Source of the DNA: an uncultured Bacteroidota bacterium | Lineage (GTDB): Bacteria; Bacteroidota; Bacteroidia; Flavobacteriales; UA16 | DNA length: 23,168 bases | Reading direction: 5' to 3' | Assembly (NCBI GenBank): GCA_902578505.1 | Contig: CACHDD010000012.1 | Span: 1 to 23,168, forward strand | In this document: piece by piece, positions 18,819-23,168 of the stretch | How positions within the stretch are numbered: position 1 is the first letter of the stretch | Layout: each line of letters begins with the position of its first letter | Made by a program: the position numbers and the translations under genes | Notes under the pieces: generated by a model | What the model was told of the DNA's origin: nothing | The model's input: the letters and a program-made list of their open reading frames with translations, nothing else | Databases searched by the model: none

Positions 18819-20405
18819 CACAGAAAAAATAGAAATCCCTTCTAAAATATCATAAGAAAACTTTGAATAGGGAGAGTATAAACTCGGAGACTTGTTTGAT
18901 ATTAATTCAACAAAATATTACAAGCTCAATAACTATGAAATCTTATATAAAAATGAAACAGCACCATCAATTTCTAACTCTTCAACTGTTCATGGTGTGA
19001 CGGGATCTAAAATTTAGAAGCAAAGAATGAGTGAACTGAAATCATTGTTCTGATGACACCATGGGAGCTGAGACAATTTTATATCAAGAAAAAGACATTG
19101 TAGGAAATTCTCACATTAAAAAACTGGATTCTACGTTTACACTGATCAATAAATCTATAGCTAAAATGATAATTACAACCTGTAGAATTGTTACCACAAA
19201 GAAATATGACATCGGAAACAAGCTTAATCGAGATGCCATGAACAAAAACGAAAATTCTGTAGCAAAATAAAGGTGAAAAGAATTAATGAGTTTTTATTGA
19301 AAAAAATATGTCGGTGATTATAAATAGCAATTGAAGGTCTAAGAAGAATGAATGAAAGAGAATGGACTTAAAATAGCAAAAGCCTAATTATCATTAAAAT
19401 ACCAATCTATTGAATAGCACATTGGATCGAGATCCCCCTAATTCATTCTATCAAGTGCTTTTGTTCAAAATGTGTGAACTATTCGCCATTCCTTTTACTT
19501 GAATTTTAGTGTTACTGGTGACAAATAAAGTAATTATAAATACCTTAATTATCAAATAACTGCAACTTAGAGTAAAATTTTGATACTTTTTGCGAAGTTT
19601 TATGCGATTTTGAATAAAAATATTAAGTTTTTGTGAAAAAATGATGAGGAGGGACTGAATTCAGACAGAGGACCAAATCAAAAAAAATTTCAAAGCTTGA
19701 AAATTGAAAAATAGATGCATTTATTTATAAAAACTTGACATTTTTTTGAATATTTTGAAGATTTATTGAATATATAATAAAAAAAACATAATTTTTATAG
19801 AAAAACCTGTATTTAATTTAAAATATCAATATTATACGTATAAATGATAATTAATGTGATTATTTGGAAGAAAATTCTGGTATATATGATTTTTTGGATG
19901 ATAAAATCAAAATTGTGACAAAACTGTTGATACCTAGAAATTGAATAGGGATAAGAAGGTCATGTATTTTGATCGAATAGAATTATCAAAAATTGACAAA
20001 ATGCTTCAAAAACTGAGCAATTTGCTTGAAAAACAGTTTTTTTAGAGAAAAAAGTTAATTTTTCTTGAATTTATTTAGCTGAACTTATCGTTTTAGATTG
20101 AATACATAAATAGAGTTAAGGAAATAATACAGAAGAATTTGAACGAGCATTGTGCGTTAAGCATAAGTAATAATGCCCAAAAATGTCTAGAATCATTCCA
20201 TAAGTGGTTGAAGTTTCTACAAGAGGCAGAAGTCACATTATCGATATTGCAACAAATACTCTTTTATTAGATATAAAACAAAAGATTAAATAGAAACACA
20301 TTATTGTGGCAGCTGAGTTTTTTTGTGTGATAAAAATTCTTGGGTTGGTGATATAAATGACACGAGTATTCCTAAGTACAATAATGTTGTTCATAAATTC
20401 GAATC
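18819..20405. other. 1.6-kb A/T-rich region without a convincing gene
   Basis: This stretch is visibly more A/T-rich than the flanking genes, with long A and T runs around 19680-19860. No frame shows recognisable homology. Weak content: a 69-codon ATG frame (19061-19270, listed); a 27-codon ATG frame at 19962-20045; an open frame of about 53 codons without an ATG ending at 20270; a perfect palindrome CTGAATTCAG at 19655-19664; and an inverted repeat AAAAACTG (20008-20015) / CAGTTTTT (20034-20041) running into a T-tract, which could be a weak plus-strand terminator. The last part must contain the promoter of the gene at 20406. No tRNA or transposon end is visible. Confidence 0.6.
19061..19270 (+). 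CDS. Doubtful small open frame, 69 codons
   Basis: An ATG-initiated frame in the gene-free region encodes a Lys/Asn/Thr/Ile-rich hydrophilic peptide with no signal peptide, membrane span or motif that I recognise. Its length is somewhat above chance for such A/T-rich DNA. However, there is no visible ribosome-binding or promoter element, it stands alone, and its composition is what random A/T-rich sequence would give. It may be noncoding, or the remnant of a decayed gene. Confidence 0.12.
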   Translation: MGAETILYQEKDIVGNSHIKKLDSTFTLINKSIAKMIITTCRIVTTKKYDIGNKLNRDAMNKNENSVAK

Positions 20406-20945
20406 ATGGATAAACAACCTCAGCGTCCCATAGTATTGCCAGTAAGGGATATTGCTCCAGTTATTCACGATAGTGTTTGGCTTGCGCCAAATTGCACAGT
20501 TGTAGGTGAAGTAACTATAAATAGTGAAAGTACTATATGGTTTGGTGCGATTGTTCGAGGTGATGTCGCGTCTATCGAAGTCGGTTCAGGAGTAAATATC
20601 CAAGATGGAGCGGTAATCCACGGGACCTACGGACAATCAAAGACTGTCATAGAAGATCATGTTAGCATAGGTCATAATGCAATCGTTCACGGAGCCAAAG
20701 TGTGTAAGGGCGCTCTGATTGGAATGGGAGCCGTTGTAATGGATAACGCAGTAGTTGGCGAATTTGCAGTCGTAGCGGCTGGTGCAGTAGTCCTAGAAAG
20801 AACGATTATTCCACCTCGCACACTCTATGCAGGTGTGCCAGCAAAAAATCGAGGAGATGTTAGAGAGGATTTACAAGAGCATTTGTCTCAAACTGCTGAC
20901 CGATACATAGAATACGCAGGATGGTTCAGAGGTTCTGATCTCTAA
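20406..20945 (+). CDS. Gamma-class carbonic anhydrase-like hexapeptide-repeat protein
   Basis: This 179-residue left-handed beta-helix protein of the YrdA/PaaY-like gamma carbonic anhydrase family has hexapeptide repeats throughout residues 20-140. Active-site landmarks match the family: Arg51 and Asp53 (RGD), Gln66 (NIQDG), and zinc-ligand histidines His72, His90 and His95 (IGHNAIVHG). The loop between the first two histidines is short, as in YrdA-type rather than archaeal Cam-type enzymes, and I see no Cam-style acidic loop. Catalytic activity is therefore uncertain; many such proteins are poorly active or metal-binding only. Its stop overlaps the convergent murI stop by four bases. No Shine-Dalgarno motif precedes the ATG. 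Confidence 0.87.
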   Translation: MDKQPQRPIVLPVRDIAPVIHDSVWLAPNCTVVGEVTINSESTIWFGAIVRGDVASIEVGSGVNIQDGAVIHGTYGQSKTVIEDHVSIGHNAIVHGAKVCKGALIGMGAVVMDNAVVGEFAVVAAGAVVLERTIIPPRTLYAGVPAKNRGDVREDLQEHLSQTADRYIEYAGWFRGSDL

Positions 20946-21748
20946 AGCTCTACTTCTTCAAGATCAATATCAGTCCCAAAGAATCTAATCGCACCCTGCT
21001 TAAAATTCTCAGTAAGGTCACTTACTTGGAATCTATTTACTGCTTCTCCTGAATTGGACAAAAGATTCAACTCTGAAAGTTTCATACTTAATTCTCTTGC
21101 AATTATCGCTGGAGGATCAATCACATCAACAGTATTTGGCAGCAATCGTATCACCTCTTCTCTTACCAGTGGATAATGCGTGCACCCAAGAATCATAGAA
21201 CCCACATCGTCAAAATATCCATCGTCTAAATACGCTTCTAAGACAGCAATAGGGATAGTGTCGTTGTGAAAACCCTCCTCAATTGCTGAAGCCAAAAGTG
21301 GTGTTGGGCGTGATTTGAGAGAGAAACTAATTCCTCCTCTAGAGTTGAAATCATTTACGGCAGCAGAATATAGTCCAGAACTAATTGTTGCCCTTGTTCC
21401 AATTAGACCAACTGACCCACTGCATTGCGCGCCAGAATAAAGCGACTCTACAACTGGATTGACCATATCAATAACTGGGATTGATGGTCCCACGGCTTGT
21501 CGCACTTGCTTAAGAGCATTGCTAGAAGCAGAATTGCAGGCGACGACAATAGCCTTACACCCGCTGTTCACAAGATGTAAGGCTATCCTAGTAGAATATT
21601 TTCTTATAAGCTCTGGGCTCTTTTCTCCGTAGGGAAGGTGAGCTGTATCGCCAAAATAAAGTATGCTCTCGCTTGGGAATAAATTACAGACAGCTCTGGC
21701 AACGGTTAAGCCACCTATTCCAGAATCGAATATGCCTATGGGCCCCAA
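20942..21748 (-). CDS. murI: Glutamate racemase
   Basis: MurI interconverts L- and D-glutamate, supplying D-Glu for peptidoglycan precursors. The 268-residue protein has FDSGIGGLTV with catalytic Asp8-Ser9, the first catalytic cysteine Cys71 in VACNSAS, and the second, Cys189, in LGCTHYPLV. The start appears to be TTG at 21748, since GPIGIFDSGIGG follows at once, no ATG exists in frame downstream near the conserved N-terminus, and the only codons before an upstream in-frame stop are non-start triplets. It begins 17 bases after the ompH stop, so it is the last gene of the bamA-ompH-ompH-murI unit. Confidence 0.94.
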   Translation of the reverse strand: MGPIGIFDSGIGGLTVARAVCNLFPSESILYFGDTAHLPYGEKSPELIRKYSTRIALHLVNSGCKAIVVACNSASSNALKQVRQAVGPSIPVIDMVNPVVESLYSGAQCSGSVGLIGTRATISSGLYSAAVNDFNSRGGISFSLKSRPTPLLASAIEEGFHNDTIPIAVLEAYLDDGYFDDVGSMILGCTHYPLVREEVIRLLPNTVDVIDPPAIIARELSMKLSELNLLSNSGEAVNRFQVSDLTENFKQGAIRFFGTDIDLEEVEL

Positions 21749-21765
21749 AGTTGAGTTTGGACTTA

Positions 21766-22266
21766 TTAAAGCCCTAGCTTAGTTTTTACAAGATCAGTAA
21801 CGTCTTCTCCGCCGTTGTAAAGAGTAGCGCCCATGCTAGAGTCAAAAATATAAGTAAAGCCATGCGCTTTACCAACATCCTGAATTGCTACCTGCACCCT
21901 TTCTATCATTGGAGTTAAAAGATTCTCTTCCATACGAGCCAAATCCATTTGAACTGTTTGCCCAAACTCCTGAAGCCCCTGGTCAAGAGCCTGAAGCTCC
22001 TTTTCTTTTTGCTGTCTGATAGCATCAGGCCAAGTTGTAGCCTTAGCTTGGTACTCACCATACTTAGTCTGAAGTTCTTCCTGCATGCGAATCATTTCGC
22101 CTTCATACTCCTTTGCTGCAGCTTCAATTGTTTGTTGCGCATCGACTCTTTCTGGCAGGCTTAGTAGCAAAGATTGAGCATCGATATGTCCAAACTTTTG
22201 AGCTTCTACGTTGAAAGATAAGCCCAAAAAAAGAGCCAATAAGATAAGTGTATTTTTCATATTCAT
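21766..22266 (-). CDS. OmpH/Skp family periplasmic chaperone (second copy)
   Basis: This 166-residue protein has a signal peptide (cleavage likely after Ala22 in NVEA), the KFGHIDAQSLL start typical of mature OmpH/Skp, and a long Gln/Glu/Lys-rich helical hairpin (about 45-125) that forms the coiled-coil tentacle. The C-terminal strand segment reads GFTYIFDSS. Skp-like trimers hold unfolded outer-membrane proteins in the periplasm for the BAM complex, whose core gene lies two genes upstream. The start is the first of two close ATGs (22264-22266); Met3 is an equally possible start. It follows its paralogue by 13 bases. Confidence 0.9.
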   Translation of the reverse strand: MNMKNTLILLALFLGLSFNVEAQKFGHIDAQSLLLSLPERVDAQQTIEAAAKEYEGEMIRMQEELQTKYGEYQAKATTWPDAIRQQKEKELQALDQGLQEFGQTVQMDLARMEENLLTPMIERVQVAIQDVGKAHGFTYIFDSSMGATLYNGGEDVTDLVKTKLGL

Positions 22267-22279
22267 ATTGTGTTACATT

Positions 22280-22978
22280 TTATTTAACTCGACCACTTCC
22301 AGGCCTTTGAAGTCCAGATGACCCGCCTCTGCTATTTCTAGGCGCTGTATTTACGTCTCTTCCTTTACCACGAGTGTCTCCATCTCTTGTTGAATTACCC
22401 TTGCCCACATCATTTCTATCTTCAACTTCAATAGTTTCACCTGGGACATATCCCAGCTTTTTAATAAGCCTATCTGAGATGTCGTACTTAGGGTTAGTGT
22501 AGAGCATGTTGCTTTGGTTTGATTTATCAAAAATCACCATATAACCCGAACTACTTGCAAGACCCTTTAATTCTTCAAATATTTGTTGTTGAACGGGCTC
22601 AATTAATTCTTGGCGCTTTTGAAAAAGCTCCCCTTGAGCTCCAAACTTTTGCTTTTGCATTTCTTTTGCCTCTAAACGCTTAGATGATATTTCTTGCTCC
22701 CTCTTCTGACGCATCTCCTTTGTCAAAAGAACTCTTTCAGCTCTGTATGCTACTTCCAACCTGTTTGCAGCATCCAGCTTAGATTCGATCTCAGCTTGCC
22801 AATCAATCGCATAAGTGTTTAGTTCCTGTTGTGCTGCTGCAAAATCAGGCAAATGTAAGAGTACATAGTCAGTATCAATGTAGGCAAATTTTTGTGCCTG
22901 AATTATGTTAGAAAAAGAAAATACAACCAGTAGAGCTAAAGTCGATACGATATTTTGTATTGTTTTTTGATTTCTCAT
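22280..22978 (-). CDS. OmpH/Skp family periplasmic chaperone with Arg/Gly-rich C-terminal tail
   Basis: A paralogue of the next gene: signal peptide (likely cleaved after Ala28, IIQA), KFAYIDTDYVL at the mature start, a charged coiled-coil hairpin at about 50-135 rich in Lys/Gln/Glu, and the strand GYMVIFDKS near 150. Unlike its neighbour, it continues past the domain end (about residue 175) into a roughly 55-residue hydrophilic segment rich in Arg, Gly, Asp and Ser (RGGSSG, RPGSGRVK), predicted disordered. The tail is in frame with no sign of frameshift. It lies 21 bases after the bamA stop, so it is cotranscribed with it. Confidence 0.9.
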   Translation of the reverse strand: MRNQKTIQNIVSTLALLVVFSFSNIIQAQKFAYIDTDYVLLHLPDFAAAQQELNTYAIDWQAEIESKLDAANRLEVAYRAERVLLTKEMRQKREQEISSKRLEAKEMQKQKFGAQGELFQKRQELIEPVQQQIFEELKGLASSSGYMVIFDKSNQSNMLYTNPKYDISDRLIKKLGYVPGETIEVEDRNDVGKGNSTRDGDTRGKGRDVNTAPRNSRGGSSGLQRPGSGRVK

Positions 22979-22999
22979 GCGTTCTGCAAAGTTACCATA

Positions 23000-23168
23000 T
23001 TAAAGTTCACCCATGCCCATGCCCATGCTGAAGTGGAATTGGCCTTTTGCCATATCAGGACTTGTGTTTACATCATCCATTCTCCACCCATAATCTAGAC
23101 CAAGTAGTCCAAACATAGGCAGGAATATCCTTAAACCTACCCCTCCACTCTTGTATACTTCAAATGGG
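23000..23168 (-). CDS. bamA: BamA outer-membrane assembly factor, C-terminal fragment (5' end outside window)
   Basis: The last 55 or so codons read on the minus strand as a beta-barrel end, including GLDYGWRMDD and KGQFHFSMG, with alternating hydrophobic residues. The two following OmpH genes support BamA. BamA inserts beta-barrel proteins into the outer membrane. The final strand ends in FHFSMGMGMGEL, with Leu rather than the usual terminal aromatic residue, and the MG repeat corresponds to a hexanucleotide repeat in the DNA. Only the C-terminus is in the window, so POTRA domains cannot be seen. The stop is TAA at 23000-23002. Confidence 0.85.
   Translation of the reverse strand, partial: PFEVYKSGGVGLRIFLPMFGLLGLDYGWRMDDVNTSPDMAKGQFHFSMGMGMGEL
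23011..23028 (-). repeat. Hexanucleotide tandem repeat in the 3' end of bamA
   Basis: Three perfect copies of CCATGC lie in tandem (18 bases), encoding Met-Gly-Met-Gly-Met-Gly on the minus strand. Being a multiple of three, gain or loss of a unit would change length by two residues without shifting frame. Confidence 0.8.

Noticed and set aside
19010..19500. Degraded transposase or insertion sequence
   Set aside because: I translated several frames and found stop-rich sequence without a DDE or HUH signature, terminal inverted repeats or target-site duplication.
19400..20405. Replication origin in the A/T-rich region
   Set aside because: The composition would suit an unwinding element, but I found no cluster of DnaA boxes (TTATCCACA-like) and no dnaA, dnaN or gyrase neighbour. 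Only single partial matches such as TGTTGATA near 19925 are present.
20380..20410. tRNA T-loop-like TTCGAATC just before the carbonic anhydrase gene
   Set aside because: The flanking bases do not form a T-arm stem and no acceptor, D or anticodon arms fit upstream.
1..23168. CRISPR array, defence island, biosynthetic cluster or prophage
   Set aside because: No regularly spaced repeats, and every sizeable gene belongs to a recognised housekeeping or membrane-protein family.

Overview
The window looks like a chromosomal segment of a member of the Bacteroidota, most likely a flavobacterium-like lineage. The evidence is: start codons preceded by A/T-rich sequence rather than Shine-Dalgarno motifs; a TAnnTTTG-type promoter element; a BamA gene followed by two tandem OmpH/Skp genes and murI; an RND exporter with the VPNC variant in its first half; and mreC-mreD-mrdA-rodA gene order. 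By eye the genes are roughly 40% G+C and the intergenic regions much lower. Almost everything here is core housekeeping. I found no insertion sequence, prophage, CRISPR array, rRNA or tRNA, and no defence or secondary-metabolite locus.

Layout. (1) 1-3933, plus strand: the elongasome operon, with the end of mreC, then mreD, mrdA (PBP2) and rodA. Every junction is a 4-base ATGA overlap. (2) 3934-4395: a convergent gene-free stretch with a strong terminator hairpin at 4121-4146 and two weaker inverted repeats. (3) 4396-12719, minus strand: a tightly spaced five-gene unit read in the order RND-family exporter, rfbA (glucose-1-phosphate thymidylyltransferase), short-chain prenyl diphosphate synthase, sucA and sucB (2-oxoglutarate dehydrogenase E1 and E2). 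(4) 12806-16785, plus strand and divergent from the exporter: lpd (the E3 subunit used by 2-oxoacid dehydrogenases), pabB (folate branch of chorismate metabolism) and tilS (tRNA-Ile lysidine synthetase). dsbD (membrane thiol-disulfide reductase) follows at 16857-18818. (5) 18819-20405: 1.6 kb of very A/T-rich DNA without a convincing gene. (6) 20406-20945, plus strand: a gamma-class carbonic anhydrase-like hexapeptide-repeat protein, overlapping by four bases the convergent murI. (7) 20942-23168, minus strand: the C-terminus of bamA, two ompH/skp genes and murI, apparently one operon.

Functional links. MreCD, PBP2 and RodA build the lateral cell wall, and MurI supplies D-glutamate for its precursor. 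BamA and the two OmpH chaperones insert outer-membrane proteins. SucA, SucB and Lpd are the three parts of one TCA-cycle complex, here split across two divergent transcription units. The prenyl synthase and RfbA feed isoprenoid carriers and dTDP-sugars for envelope polymers.

The least explained parts are the two intergenic stretches (3934-4395 and 18819-20405), the hexanucleotide repeat at the 3' end of bamA, and the Arg/Gly-rich tail on one OmpH protein. I did not find a convincing new biological system.
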